Source: Candidatus Lachnoclostridium stercoravium
Lineage (GTDB): Bacteria > Bacillota > Clostridia > Lachnospirales > Lachnospiraceae
DNA length: 33,351 bases
Reading direction: 5' to 3'
NCBI GenBank assembly: GCA_019118365.1
Contig: DWZA01000055.1
Location: 1 to 33,351 of the forward strand
Part shown: positions 23,244-32,289 of the stretch, piece after piece
Numbering within the stretch: the first letter of the stretch is position 1
Layout: each line of letters opens with the position of its first letter
Program-made: the position numbers and the translations under genes
The notes under the pieces: model-generated
Told to the model about the DNA's origin: nothing
The model's database searches: none
What the model saw: only the letters and a program-made list of their open reading frames with translations

Positions 23244-24647
23244 ATGGACGATCAGCAGAAGAATGGCACTGATATAGAAACAGAAGCCGCAGCTATTGAC
23301 CGGCAGATCCAGGCGATCATGGAGGGCCAAGGAACTGGAGATGAGAAAAAAAGGCGTCCTTCTGCAGCAGGGCGTATTCCTTTCTTTCGCAGCTGGAAAA
23401 CTTACAGCCGGAGAAAAAAGATCGCGGCGGCAGCAGTTTTGCTGCTCTTTATATTTTTTATTTTGTCCAGGTGCGGCAAAGGCGGAAGCGATATGGGGAC
23501 CGCGGTTTCGGTGATCCAGCTGAAGAAGCAGCCCATACAGGAAAAACTGGCTGTCAGCGGGCCGGTTTCCGGCACGGACAGCGTGGACGTGGTATCCAAT
23601 ATCCATGCGGAGATCACCGCTCTTAACGTAAAAGAGGGCGATAAAGTATCCAAGGGACAGATCCTGGCGGTTCTTGACAGCACGGATCTGGAGCGGGAAG
23701 TAGCCATTGCAAAGAACGCCTATGACCAGGCGGTAGTGCAGAAGCAGGAAAAAGATAAAAGCGAAGCCTTAGGCTATGAAAAAGCGGTCCAGGATTACCA
23801 GAAAGCCCAGACGGACCACGCAAGGAACAGCCAGCTCTTTGCCGCAGGCGGGATCACCCAGGCGGCTATGGAAGAATCGGCAAACGCCTTAAACGACGCC
23901 AGACGGCTGGTAGAAGGATATACGGTAGTGGACGGAAAAGGAGCGGCCGATCCCTCCTATGAACTGCAGATCAACAGCGCGGCCTATGAGCTGGAAAAGA
24001 AAGAGGAAGAGCTGGAGAACACCCAGATCAAAAGCACGATCGACGGGACGGTAGTCCGGGTCAATTCCAAAGTCGGTCAGTTCGCGGACAAAGTGGAAGA
24101 CGACAAGCCTATTTTAAGCATTGAAAATCTGGAACAGCTGGAGCTGGAGATCAAAGTCAGCGAATATTCTATCGGAAAGATCCAGTTGGGGCAGAAGGCA
24201 GTGATCAGCGCGGATATCCTGGGGGAAGAGACAGAGGAAGGGGAAGTTGTAAAGATCTCCCCTACAGGTGAAGAAAAGGGCGGCGGTTCTACGGAACGGG
24301 TCATCCCCATCACCATACGGATCGACGGACAGGATACAAAGCTGATCGCCGGGATCACTGCCAGGGCGGAGATCCTGGTAGACAGCTCGGACAGCGCGTT
24401 TGCAGTTCCGGTCACGGCTCTGATCAATACGCCGGATGGTGGAGACGCCATTGCCGTTGTGGAAAATGGAAAGATCCGGCTGATACCGGTTAAGACCGGG
24501 ATCGACGGGGATGTGATGGTCGAAGTGATCCCTGCTGACAGCAGCCAGCTGGAAGAAGGGATGCAGGTCGTAGCAGGCGGCGGCGCCGGGCTGACAGACG
24601 GACAGGCTGTGACCGCTCTGCCGCAGAGTCAGGAGGCTTCATCATGA
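23244..24647 (+). CDS. MacA-like periplasmic adaptor / HlyD-family efflux subunit
   Basis: A 467-aa membrane-anchored adaptor. A cytosolic N-terminal tail of about 57 residues precedes one transmembrane helix (about 59-76, AAAAVLLLFIFFIL). Outside the membrane are a split biotinyl-lipoyl domain (VVSNIHAEITALNVKEGDKV and STIDGTVVRVNSKVGQ), a coiled-coil hairpin (about 150-240) and beta-barrel domains. In Gram-positive bacteria such adaptors work with MacB-like permeases to export peptides or sense them. GGAGG is 6 nt upstream. The stop overlaps the following ATPase start (ATGA), so it is the first gene of a coupled operon. The N-terminal tail is longer than in typical MacA. Confidence 0.88.
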   Translation: MDDQQKNGTDIETEAAAIDRQIQAIMEGQGTGDEKKRRPSAAGRIPFFRSWKTYSRRKKIAAAAVLLLFIFFILSRCGKGGSDMGTAVSVIQLKKQPIQEKLAVSGPVSGTDSVDVVSNIHAEITALNVKEGDKVSKGQILAVLDSTDLEREVAIAKNAYDQAVVQKQEKDKSEALGYEKAVQDYQKAQTDHARNSQLFAAGGITQAAMEESANALNDARRLVEGYTVVDGKGAADPSYELQINSAAYELEKKEEELENTQIKSTIDGTVVRVNSKVGQFADKVEDDKPILSIENLEQLELEIKVSEYSIGKIQLGQKAVISADILGEETEEGEVVKISPTGEEKGGGSTERVIPITIRIDGQDTKLIAGITARAEILVDSSDSAFAVPVTALINTPDGGDAIAVVENGKIRLIPVKTGIDGDVMVEVIPADSSQLEEGMQVVAGGGAGLTDGQAVTALPQSQEASS

Positions 24648-25387
24648 TAATAGGGAAAAAGGCTCCGGAAAAAGACAGCGCACGGCCTTTGATACAGCTG
24701 GAAAATCTTGTGAAGATATACGATACAGGCGCTCTCCGCGTCCTTGGGTTAAAGAAGATCAACCTGACTATCGAAAAAGGAGAATTTGTGGCGATCATGG
24801 GTCACTCCGGTTCCGGGAAATCCACGCTTATGAATATTTTAGGCTGCCTGGACCGCCCGACGCTGGGGCACTACTATCTGGACGGAGAGGACACGGCGGA
24901 CATGACTTCAGATCAGCTGTCCCTGATCCGGAATAAAAAGATCGGCTTTGTCTTCCAGTCTTTTAACCTGATCTCCAGGACTTCCGCCTTAAAAAATGTG
25001 GAACTCCCCATGACCTATGCCAGGATCCCCAAAGGCAGGCGCATAAAGCGGGCGAAAGAGCTGCTGGAAAAAGTCGGTCTGGGCGCCAGAGAAGACCATA
25101 TGCCCAACGAACTGTCCGGCGGCCAGCGCCAGCGGGTGGCTATCGCCAGAGCGCTGGCCAACGAGCCTCCTCTGCTTTTAGCGGACGAACCTACAGGAAA
25201 CCTGGATACGGCGGCCTCCATTGAGATCATGGAGCTGTTTTCCAGCCTTCATGACGAAGGAGTTACTGTGGTAGTCGTCACCCACGAGGAGGACATTGCG
25301 GCGTTTGCAGACAGGATCATCCGTTTTGCAGACGGGCAGATCATCAGCGACGAAAAAAACAGCGGCAAAGGAGGGATCCCATGCTGA
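24644..25387 (+). CDS. MacB/LolD-type ABC transporter ATPase
   Basis: A 247-aa ATPase of the MacB/LolD/FtsE group, which powers mechanotransmission or efflux by FtsX-like permeases. Walker A is GHSGSGKST (53-61), the Q-loop lies in FVFQSFNLI, the signature is LSGGQRQR, Walker B is LLLADEPTGNLD, and the switch His is in VVTHEED. It overlaps the adaptor gene by 4 nt and the permease gene by 7 nt, so the three are translated as a unit. Confidence 0.94.
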   Translation: MIIGKKAPEKDSARPLIQLENLVKIYDTGALRVLGLKKINLTIEKGEFVAIMGHSGSGKSTLMNILGCLDRPTLGHYYLDGEDTADMTSDQLSLIRNKKIGFVFQSFNLISRTSALKNVELPMTYARIPKGRRIKRAKELLEKVGLGAREDHMPNELSGGQRQRVAIARALANEPPLLLADEPTGNLDTAASIEIMELFSSLHDEGVTVVVVTHEEDIAAFADRIIRFADGQIISDEKNSGKGGIPC

Positions 25388-26592
25388 TCGAAAATATGAC
25401 CATGGCTTTTTCGGCGATCCGGACTAATAAGCTCCGTTCCGCCCTGACCATGCTGGGGATCATCATAGGCATCGGCTCCGTGATCTCCATCGTTTCTATC
25501 GGAGATACTATGCGCAGCATGTTTGCCGACCTTTATAAAAATATCGGCCTTACTCAGGCCTATCTTTCCATCGGATACTGGGTGGACGACGTGAGGCAGT
25601 CTGACTATTTCACCCTTGATGAGATGGAGCGGATCAAAGAAGCTTTTCCCGATGAGATCGCCTATATCGACAGCAGCGCTATGACAAGCGCCGATGCGGT
25701 CTACAAGCGGGAGAAGATCACTTTCGACTATACGGGGATCGATTATAATTACCAGGACGTACAGCCTGTAAATATCGTTTACGGAAGATATCTCAATGAA
25801 GGCGACATCCTGGGAAGAAAGAAAAACGCAGTTATGGACACGGACAGCGCGAAGATGCTGTTCGGAACGGAAAACGCGGTGGGAAAGACGTTCCGCACCA
25901 CTTTGTACGGCAGCACCGACGACTTTACGGTAGTAGGCGTTTACCGGAAGGAATTAAATGCGTTCCAGGCTCTTATGATGGGCAAAACCTCGGACCGGGG
26001 AGCCGCATTTGTGCCCTATACGCTCCTGACCTGGCCCAACGACTATTTTTATCAGCTTCATATCTTTGCCTCAGAAGAGGTGAACCAGAGCGTTTTCTAT
26101 GACCAGCTGAAGGCCTATGCGGCAAGGATGCGGTCCAGAGAACCGGAGGATATGTATCTGTATACGGCTATGGAGCAGATGACTGCGGTCGATCAGGTAA
26201 TGGGCGGGCTCTCTGCGGCAGTAGGAGGCATAGCCGCCATATCCCTTCTGGTAGGCGGGATCGGCATTATGAACATCATGCTGGTATCCGTTACAGAGAG
26301 GACCAGGGAGATCGGCATACGAAAAGCCCTGGGAGCGAGGACCAGGGACGTGCTGATCCAGTTTCTGACTGAATCAGCGATCCTGTCCGCCTGCGGAGGC
26401 ATCATCGGCGTAGCCATCGGAGTAGGAGTCGTTTCCATCGGCAGCGCCCTTTTAGGCATGGAAGCTGTGATCAAACCGGGGGTGATCCTTATGGCAGTAT
26501 CGTTTTCCGCCATAGTCGGGATCTTTTTCGGTATTTATCCGGCTTCGAAAGCAGCGAAAGCGGATCCGATCGATGCCTTAAGATACGAATAA
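25381..26592 (+). CDS. MacB-like FtsX-family ABC permease
   Basis: A 403-aa membrane protein with the MacB layout: a first helix (about 20-42, LTMLGIIIGIGSVISIVSIG), a large extracellular MacB-type domain of about 230 residues, then three helices in the FtsX domain. The family motif is MLVSVTERTREIGIRKALGARTRDVLIQFLTESA. With the adaptor and ATPase it forms a tripartite-like pump. Antimicrobial peptides or lipids are plausible substrates, but no specificity determinant is readable. Confidence 0.93.
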   Translation: MLIENMTMAFSAIRTNKLRSALTMLGIIIGIGSVISIVSIGDTMRSMFADLYKNIGLTQAYLSIGYWVDDVRQSDYFTLDEMERIKEAFPDEIAYIDSSAMTSADAVYKREKITFDYTGIDYNYQDVQPVNIVYGRYLNEGDILGRKKNAVMDTDSAKMLFGTENAVGKTFRTTLYGSTDDFTVVGVYRKELNAFQALMMGKTSDRGAAFVPYTLLTWPNDYFYQLHIFASEEVNQSVFYDQLKAYAARMRSREPEDMYLYTAMEQMTAVDQVMGGLSAAVGGIAAISLLVGGIGIMNIMLVSVTERTREIGIRKALGARTRDVLIQFLTESAILSACGGIIGVAIGVGVVSIGSALLGMEAVIKPGVILMAVSFSAIVGIFFGIYPASKAAKADPIDALRYE

Positions 26593-26608
26593 GGGAAGGA
26601 GGATGAGG

Positions 26609-26986
26609 ATGATCATACTTGATTTCCGGGACAGACGTCCCATCTATGAACAGCTGATCGAGAAATTTCAGGAGGTCATGATGATAGGAGCTTTGGAAAA
26701 AGATGAAAAGATGCCCTCGGTGCGCCAGCTGGCTTCCGAACTCTCCATCAATCCCAATACCGTGCAGCGGGCTTACGGCCAGCTTGAACGGGAAGGATAT
26801 ATTTATTCAGTGCCGGGAAAGGGGAGTTTTGTAGCTGATATCAGCCAGTTAAAAGACGTCCGGAGGGAAGAGATACGGAGGGCCCTGGAACAGACGGCCA
26901 GACGGGCCTTCGTAAGCGGGATCTCAAAGGATGAATTTCTGGAGGACGCAGGGAAAGCCTACGAAAAAAGGAGGGAGCAGGAATGA
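26609..26986 (+). CDS. GntR family regulator, YtrA subfamily
   Basis: A 125-aa regulator. Residues 1-70 are the GntR winged helix: RRPIYEQLIEKFQEVM, then KMPSVRQLASELSINPNTVQRAYGQLE, then GYIYSVPGKGSFV. The short C-terminal tail of about 50 residues without an effector domain defines the YtrA group, whose members repress neighbouring ABC operons. AGGAGG ends 6 nt before the ATG at 26609; an in-frame ATG at 26603 abuts the ribosome-binding site and is unlikely. It overlaps the next ATPase by ATGA and probably binds the palindrome at 23201-23229. Confidence 0.92.
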   Translation: MIILDFRDRRPIYEQLIEKFQEVMMIGALEKDEKMPSVRQLASELSINPNTVQRAYGQLEREGYIYSVPGKGSFVADISQLKDVRREEIRRALEQTARRAFVSGISKDEFLEDAGKAYEKRREQE

Positions 26987-27882
26987 TAGAGGCAGTAAAT
27001 CTTACAAAGCGGTTTGACGATATATGCGCGGTACGCGGACTGAACGCACAGATCAAAGACGGGAGCGTATTTGGGCTGATCGGGACCAACGGAGCGGGAA
27101 AGAGCACATTCCTGCGGATGGCCAGCGGGATCTTAAAGCCGGACGAAGGGAGCATTACCATAGACGGGGAGCCTGTTTTTGAAAATGAAAAGGCAAAGTC
27201 CCGGTTCTTCTATATTTCTGACGATCAGTTCTTTTTAAGCAACGCCACGGCGAAGGACATGATGGCGTTTTATAAAAAAGCCTATCCAAAATTCGATGAG
27301 AAACGCTGTTTTCATCTGCTGGAAAGCTTTGAACTGGATAAGAGGCGTAAGATCAATACATTTTCCAAAGGCATGAAAAAGCAGCTTTCTGTTATTTTAG
27401 GGATCTGCGCCCAGACCGACTATCTTTTCTGCGACGAAACCTTCGACGGCCTGGATCCGGTCATGCGCCAGACAGTAAAAAGCCTTTTTGCCAACGATAT
27501 GGCGGAGAGGGGCATGACGCCGATCATCGCTTCCCACAACTTAAGAGAACTGGAGGATATCTGCGATCACGTAGGGCTGCTCCATAAGGGAGGCATCCTG
27601 CTGTCAAAGGATCTGGACGACATGAAGATGAACATCCATAAGATCCAGTGCGTTCTTTCTCCAGGCATGGAGGCAGACGACCTTGCAGGCCTGGACAAGA
27701 TGAAGGTGGAAAAGCGGGGGCGCCTTTTGACGATCACCGTAAGAGGGAAAAAAGAAGAGATCGAGGAGATCATGGAAAGGAGCCAGCCGGTATTTTACGA
27801 GCTGATCCCATTGTCCCTGGAAGAGATCTTTATCAGCGAGACGGAGGTGGTAGGTTATGATGTCAAGAAACTGGTTTTTTAA
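26983..27882 (+). CDS. YtrB-like ABC transporter ATPase
   Basis: A 299-aa single-domain ATPase. Walker A is GTNGAGKST (34-42), the signature is the variant FSKGMKKQ (about 127-134), and Walker B reads YLFCDETFDGLDP. The usual Pro after the catalytic Glu is Thr, a variation that still keeps Glu. The switch His is in IIASHNLREL. The C-terminal 80 residues form an extra regulatory-like region. Its neighbours (a YtrA-type repressor upstream and a large permease downstream, overlapping 26 nt) match the Ytr systems linked to cell-wall stress in Bacillus. Confidence 0.92.
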   Translation: MIEAVNLTKRFDDICAVRGLNAQIKDGSVFGLIGTNGAGKSTFLRMASGILKPDEGSITIDGEPVFENEKAKSRFFYISDDQFFLSNATAKDMMAFYKKAYPKFDEKRCFHLLESFELDKRRKINTFSKGMKKQLSVILGICAQTDYLFCDETFDGLDPVMRQTVKSLFANDMAERGMTPIIASHNLRELEDICDHVGLLHKGGILLSKDLDDMKMNIHKIQCVLSPGMEADDLAGLDKMKVEKRGRLLTITVRGKKEEIEEIMERSQPVFYELIPLSLEEIFISETEVVGYDVKKLVF

Positions 27883-30124
27883 TTTCATGATCGAAGACTG
27901 GAAACGGCGCTTATGGGCCATCGCCCTTGTCAGCCTGCTGTTTTTCTTTTCGTTTCCAGTAGCCGTGGTCTTTGTAGCCGGAACAAGATATACCATGGAT
28001 CCAAACTGGCTGCGGGATTTTACGGCCTTTGCTTCTCTTCTCGTATCAAAGAGTAACGGATGGATGGCTTTTATCACAGCCGTACTTTCCGTCGTTTGCG
28101 CGGCTTCCGGCTTTTCCTGGCTCAATTCCAGGAAGAAAGTAGACTTTTATCACAGCCTTCCTATCCGCAGAGAAAAGATCTTTATCGTCAATTATATCAA
28201 CGGGATCCTGATCATGGCGGTTCCATATATGGTTTTCCTGGCGATCGCCTGCGGGATCGCCGCCTCCCAGGGAATATCGCCGGCTATTTTTATGGAAGCC
28301 GCAGAGGGATGGGGCTATTTTATGGTCTATTACCTTATGCTGTATTCCACAGTAGCCATCGCTGTGATCATGACCGGAAATCTGATCGTCGGCCTCCTTG
28401 GAACCTGTTTCTTTTTCTTCTACGGGCCGCTGGTGCTCCTGCTGGCAGAGGGATACTTCGGAACCTGGTTTTATACCTTCTGCGACGACGGCATGTTCTT
28501 TGACAAAGTGAGATACGTTTCTCCATTTATCGACTTCTGCGTCGGGGAAAGCGTTTCCGCCGGATTTTTCGCAAGCCGGCTGGCTGTGGGGATCGTCCTC
28601 ACGGCGATCGCTTTCCTGCTTTACCGGAAGCGCCCCTCAGAGGCCGCCGGAAAAGCTATGGCGTTTACCTTGAGCAAACCTGTGATCCGTATCCTGATGG
28701 TGATCGCAAGTTCCCTGTCCGGGGCGGTCTTTTTCTGGAATCTCAGGATGAGCCTTGGATGGGCGGTCTTCGGCATCCTTACAGCCGGGCTGATCTGCCA
28801 CTGTGTGATCGAGATCATTTATCATTTTGACTTTAAGAAACTGTTTTCCCACTACAAACAGCTGCTTATATGTTTTGCAGCTTCCCTTGCGGTGCTGTTT
28901 TCCTTCCGCTTCGACCTGTTCGGTTATGACCGGTATCTGCCTGACGAAGAAAAGGTAGAATCTGCGGCGGTGCTCGTCTCCGGCCTGGACGGCTGGGTAG
29001 ACTACGGACAGCTAAGTCCCTATAAGGGAAGCGGATATTATGGGGATGTAAAGATCAGCCTTCCGCAATACGAAGAAGGGAACGGCAGACCCTATATCTG
29101 GATCGGCGAAAGCCGGGACGATCACCTTCTGCGGGAAATGAAGCTTTCCGACCGGTCCCTCGTCTTAAGCCTTGCTCAAAAAGGGATACGGCAGACAAAA
29201 GAGATCAAAGACCAGGAGATGAGCGCAGGGCAGCAGCCCTGGGATATCCTCAATTCCTACCGCAGAAATGAAGAAGCTTATACAGAGCTGACGCTTCAGT
29301 ATACGCTTTCTTCCGGGAAACAGGTCAGACGGAAATATACGGTCGATATGGACGAGGCGAAGGAAGATATCCAGAATATCTTTAACAGCGGGGAATATAA
29401 GGACAGCGCCTATCCGCTCCTGAAAATGAAGCCGGAGGAAGCGCGGCGCGCAGAACTGGAATACATGGGTGAGACTGTACGTTTTGACCAGGCGCAAGCA
29501 GAAAAGATCCTCGCCGCTTACCAGGAGGATCTGAAAGCCCTGAAGATGGAAGACATCCAGGGAATGATACCGGCAGGATCCATCCGCTTCCTGACGGAAG
29601 CCGGATGTGTGCAGATGGATTGGGAAGAGGAACAGGAGCGGCAGTATAAAAATTATTATTCTAATTCCTACAGGGATGCCGAGTATTATCCTGTATATGA
29701 ATGCTTCAGCAGCACGATGGCTCTTATCGGGCCGGAGCATGAGCAGCTGGTGTCCCAGTGGAAGGATCAGATCGAAAGGATCCAGCTTACCGACGAACGT
29801 TCCTTCTACGACAGCGGCCTCGACGTCTACACCTCCGGGCTTTTCACCTTAGTTACAGATAAGGATGAGGTACGGGAACTGGAAGATCTGATCATGCCGC
29901 AGAAATATTACAATTTTAACAGCTATAATCTGCACGGGAAAGAATTTCTCGGCGGAGAGGTATTTTATCTCGCCGAAGACTATGCGGAGGATCCCCAGAA
30001 CTACGCCGATGTCACATATGATACAGATTCTGTCCTGGCAGACGTTACAAAAGTTCCGAAAAAATATCTGGACCGCATGCGGTACGACGAAATGACAGAA
30101 AAAATAGAAGCGGCAGAAAAATAA
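27857..30124 (+). CDS. Large ABC permease with C-terminal soluble region (Ytr-type)
   Basis: A 755-aa membrane protein. The first half (about residues 15-350) has around ten helices, from RLWAIALVSLLFFFSFPVAVVFVAG to LLICFAASLAVLFSFRFDLFGY, resembling YtrC/ABC-2-type permeases. From about 360 on it is a soluble, probably extracellular domain rich in Tyr and acidic residues, starting LFGYDRYLPDEEKVESA, of a type common in clostridial members. GGAGG precedes the overlapping start; ATG codons at 27857 and 27860 are both possible. It ends the six-gene operon and pairs with the preceding ATPase. Substrate unknown. Confidence 0.87.
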   Translation: MMSRNWFFNFMIEDWKRRLWAIALVSLLFFFSFPVAVVFVAGTRYTMDPNWLRDFTAFASLLVSKSNGWMAFITAVLSVVCAASGFSWLNSRKKVDFYHSLPIRREKIFIVNYINGILIMAVPYMVFLAIACGIAASQGISPAIFMEAAEGWGYFMVYYLMLYSTVAIAVIMTGNLIVGLLGTCFFFFYGPLVLLLAEGYFGTWFYTFCDDGMFFDKVRYVSPFIDFCVGESVSAGFFASRLAVGIVLTAIAFLLYRKRPSEAAGKAMAFTLSKPVIRILMVIASSLSGAVFFWNLRMSLGWAVFGILTAGLICHCVIEIIYHFDFKKLFSHYKQLLICFAASLAVLFSFRFDLFGYDRYLPDEEKVESAAVLVSGLDGWVDYGQLSPYKGSGYYGDVKISLPQYEEGNGRPYIWIGESRDDHLLREMKLSDRSLVLSLAQKGIRQTKEIKDQEMSAGQQPWDILNSYRRNEEAYTELTLQYTLSSGKQVRRKYTVDMDEAKEDIQNIFNSGEYKDSAYPLLKMKPEEARRAELEYMGETVRFDQAQAEKILAAYQEDLKALKMEDIQGMIPAGSIRFLTEAGCVQMDWEEEQERQYKNYYSNSYRDAEYYPVYECFSSTMALIGPEHEQLVSQWKDQIERIQLTDERSFYDSGLDVYTSGLFTLVTDKDEVRELEDLIMPQKYYNFNSYNLHGKEFLGGEVFYLAEDYAEDPQNYADVTYDTDSVLADVTKVPKKYLDRMRYDEMTEKIEAAEK

Positions 30125-30148
30125 CCGCGGTGCACGGCTGAACGGTTA
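30122..30148. repeat. Intergenic hairpin repeat after the permease gene
   Basis: TAACCG (starting at the permease stop codon) pairs with CGGTTA (30143-30148). Between them is the GCACGGCTGAACGG core (30132-30145) shared with the repeats at 15673 and 17992. No T run follows. Confidence 0.7.
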
Positions 30149-30226
30149 CCATTGAAAAACCAAAAGGAATGTGATAGACTAAAGCAGTTTCCATGTAGTT
30201 ATGGTTTCAATCTGGGAGGCATTAAG

Positions 30227-32191
30227 ATGAAACGCTGCTGGCAGAGCTGGTATCTGAGAATACTCGTCTTTGTTTTCGGCATAAATATCGTAATAGAGAT
30301 CCTTGGAAGACATTCTTTTACAGGGGCGTTCCTTTATATGGCAAAAAGCCCTGCGGTCTTCCTTCTGAATATGGGGATCATCCTTCTGCTGTTTCTTCCG
30401 GTCTTTCTGACCAGAAGACGGTGGTTTGTCCTGATCGCGGTTACGTTCCTGTGGCTTTTGGCAGGGATCGTAAACGGGGTGCTGCTCACGTTCCGCACCA
30501 CTCCCTTTACTGCGGCGGATTTTCGCCTGGTAGAATACGCCCTTGGCATGCTGACCACCTATATGAGCTGGCCGGAGATCATCCTGGCGGCGGCAGGCCT
30601 GGGGGCGGCGGCAGTGTTCCTGGCGGTCGTATGGAAAAAGGCGCCGGTAGAAGAGAAGAAGACCCATCTGTTTACCGCGGCGGCTGTCTGTATCCTGACG
30701 GCCGCCGCCGTACTTGGGTACGGGAAATACTGCGTGTATACCGGGAAAGCCGCCGTCCGTTTCGGAAACATCGGTCAGGCTTTTAAAGAATACGGGTTTC
30801 CTTACTGTTTTGCCAATTCCCTTGTAAATACCGGGATCTCCAAACCTCCGGAATACGACGAGGCGATGATGGCTTCCATTGAAGCGGACATGGAACCGGC
30901 CGCCGCCTACACTCTCGGCGAAGATGAACTGCCCAATATTATCATGATCCAGCTGGAATCTTTTTTCGACCCCTCCTTATGGAGCGGGAACACAGAAGAG
31001 GAAAATCCTGTGCCGTTTTTCCAGTATCTGAGAGAACACTATCCTTCCGGATACTTAAACGTGCCGTCGGTAGGGGCGGGAACGGCGAATACGGAGTTTG
31101 AATGCATTACCGGGATGAACCTGGACTTTTTCGGCCCAGGGGAATACCCATATAAGACTGTGTTGAGAAAGACTGTATGCGAGAGTATTCCGTTCGACCT
31201 GTCGGCGCTGGGCTATTCCACCCACGCCATCCACAACAACGACGGTACTTTTTATGACAGGAACCGGGTATTTTCCCAGCTGGGCTTTGATACCTTTACG
31301 CCTATCGAATACATGTATGACATTGAGCGCAACCCTATCGGGTGGTGCAGGGATAAGATCCTTACGGACGAGATCATCGATACGCTGGATTCTACGGAAG
31401 GTCAGGATTTTATCTATACCATATCCGTCCAGGGACATGGCGCCTATCCGGATTTTGAATATTACTGCAGCCAGATCCGGGAAATGGACGAATTTATCCA
31501 GGAACTGATCCAGCGGCTGCGCGCCAGGAAAGAGCCTATAGCCGTCGTCCTTTATGGCGATCATCTTCCCGGCTTTTCCTGGGAGGCCAGCGAGATGGCC
31601 GGAGGTTCCCTTTATCAGACCCAGTATGTGATCTGGAACAATCTGGATCTGCCCCCGGTGCAAAAGACTGTAGAGGCTTATCAGCTGGGAGCCCATGTCC
31701 TTGGGCTTTTAGGCATCCATGAAGGGACCATGATCCGCTTTCATCAGACCTGGATGGAGAAGGACCTGGCCGCAGGGATCCAGGGCAGCCTTTTGCGGAC
31801 GGAGCAGCTGAAGATCGCCAGGAAAAAATTGCATCAGGAATACCTGGACGATATGAAAGCGCTCCAATACGACATCCTCTATGGGGACAGGGAGATCTAC
31901 GGGGAAGAAAGCCCGTTTCAGGCCACAAAACTCCAGATGGGGATCCGGCCGATCTTTGTCGACGGAGCGGCTGTAAGCGGAAACACCCTGCTGGTGTACG
32001 GAAGCAATTTCAATACATATTCCAGAATTTATATTGGGGATAAAGCTTTAAATACCACCTATGTGTGGCCGGAGCTGATCCTTGCGGCAGACGTCCCAGA
32101 AGACGAGTTAAAGGAGCTGCGTCCAGAGGACCTTACTGTAAAACAGACGGGCGACGACAACGTGCCTCTGGGAGAAGCGATAAAAAAGTAA
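30227..32191 (+). CDS. LTA synthase-family sulfatase (membrane phosphoglycerol or phosphoethanolamine transferase-like)
   Basis: A 654-aa protein. About five membrane helices lie in residues 1-175, followed by an extracellular sulfatase-fold domain. Active-site landmarks are IIMIQLESFFDP (metal-ligand Glu), GAGTANTEFECITG (nucleophile Thr), a HAIHNNDGTFYDRNRV segment and VVLYGDHLPG (Asp-His). This is the lipoteichoic acid synthase family, which moves glycerophosphate or similar groups onto cell-surface polymers. The ATG at 30227 with GGGAGG 7 nt upstream is preferred over the in-frame start at 30152, which would add 25 residues without a ribosome-binding site. The C-terminal 100 residues (from about 545) extend beyond the usual catalytic domain and look like an added beta domain. 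No glycolipid synthesis genes adjoin. Confidence 0.88.
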   Translation: MKRCWQSWYLRILVFVFGINIVIEILGRHSFTGAFLYMAKSPAVFLLNMGIILLLFLPVFLTRRRWFVLIAVTFLWLLAGIVNGVLLTFRTTPFTAADFRLVEYALGMLTTYMSWPEIILAAAGLGAAAVFLAVVWKKAPVEEKKTHLFTAAAVCILTAAAVLGYGKYCVYTGKAAVRFGNIGQAFKEYGFPYCFANSLVNTGISKPPEYDEAMMASIEADMEPAAAYTLGEDELPNIIMIQLESFFDPSLWSGNTEEENPVPFFQYLREHYPSGYLNVPSVGAGTANTEFECITGMNLDFFGPGEYPYKTVLRKTVCESIPFDLSALGYSTHAIHNNDGTFYDRNRVFSQLGFDTFTPIEYMYDIERNPIGWCRDKILTDEIIDTLDSTEGQDFIYTISVQGHGAYPDFEYYCSQIREMDEFIQELIQRLRARKEPIAVVLYGDHLPGFSWEASEMAGGSLYQTQYVIWNNLDLPPVQKTVEAYQLGAHVLGLLGIHEGTMIRFHQTWMEKDLAAGIQGSLLRTEQLKIARKKLHQEYLDDMKALQYDILYGDREIYGEESPFQATKLQMGIRPIFVDGAAVSGNTLLVYGSNFNTYSRIYIGDKALNTTYVWPELILAADVPEDELKELRPEDLTVKQTGDDNVPLGEAIKK

Positions 32192-32206
32192 CCGTCCTGA
32201 ACGGTT
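32190..32206. repeat. Small hairpin repeat after the sulfatase gene
   Basis: AACCGT-CCTGA-ACGGTT is a perfect 6-bp hairpin that begins at the stop codon. AACCGTCC-x-GAACGG recurs at 15604-15618. It may act as a weak terminator, but no T run follows. Confidence 0.6.
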
Positions 32207-32227
32207 GCAGTGAAATAGGAAAGATGC

Positions 32228-32257
32228 TTGATTTTTCAGTATAAAATGTGCTAGAAT
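32228..32257 (+). promoter_or_regulatory. Promoter of the O-acetylhomoserine sulfhydrylase gene
   Basis: TTGATT (32228-32233), an 18-nt spacer and TAGAAT (32252-32257), with TG at 32249-32250 (extended -10). The leader is about 27 nt, too short for a SAM or T-box riboswitch. Confidence 0.68.
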
Positions 32258-32289
32258 TGTGTGAGATCAGACCAGAGGAGGATAAAGAC

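Noticed and set aside
30152-30226. Longer start for the LTA-synthase-like protein
   Set aside because: No ribosome-binding site precedes it and the added residues are not membrane-like; GGGAGG supports the ATG at 30227.
32207-32289. SAM or T-box riboswitch before the methionine gene
   Set aside because: The promoter leaves a leader of only about 27 nt, and no riboswitch motif is visible.
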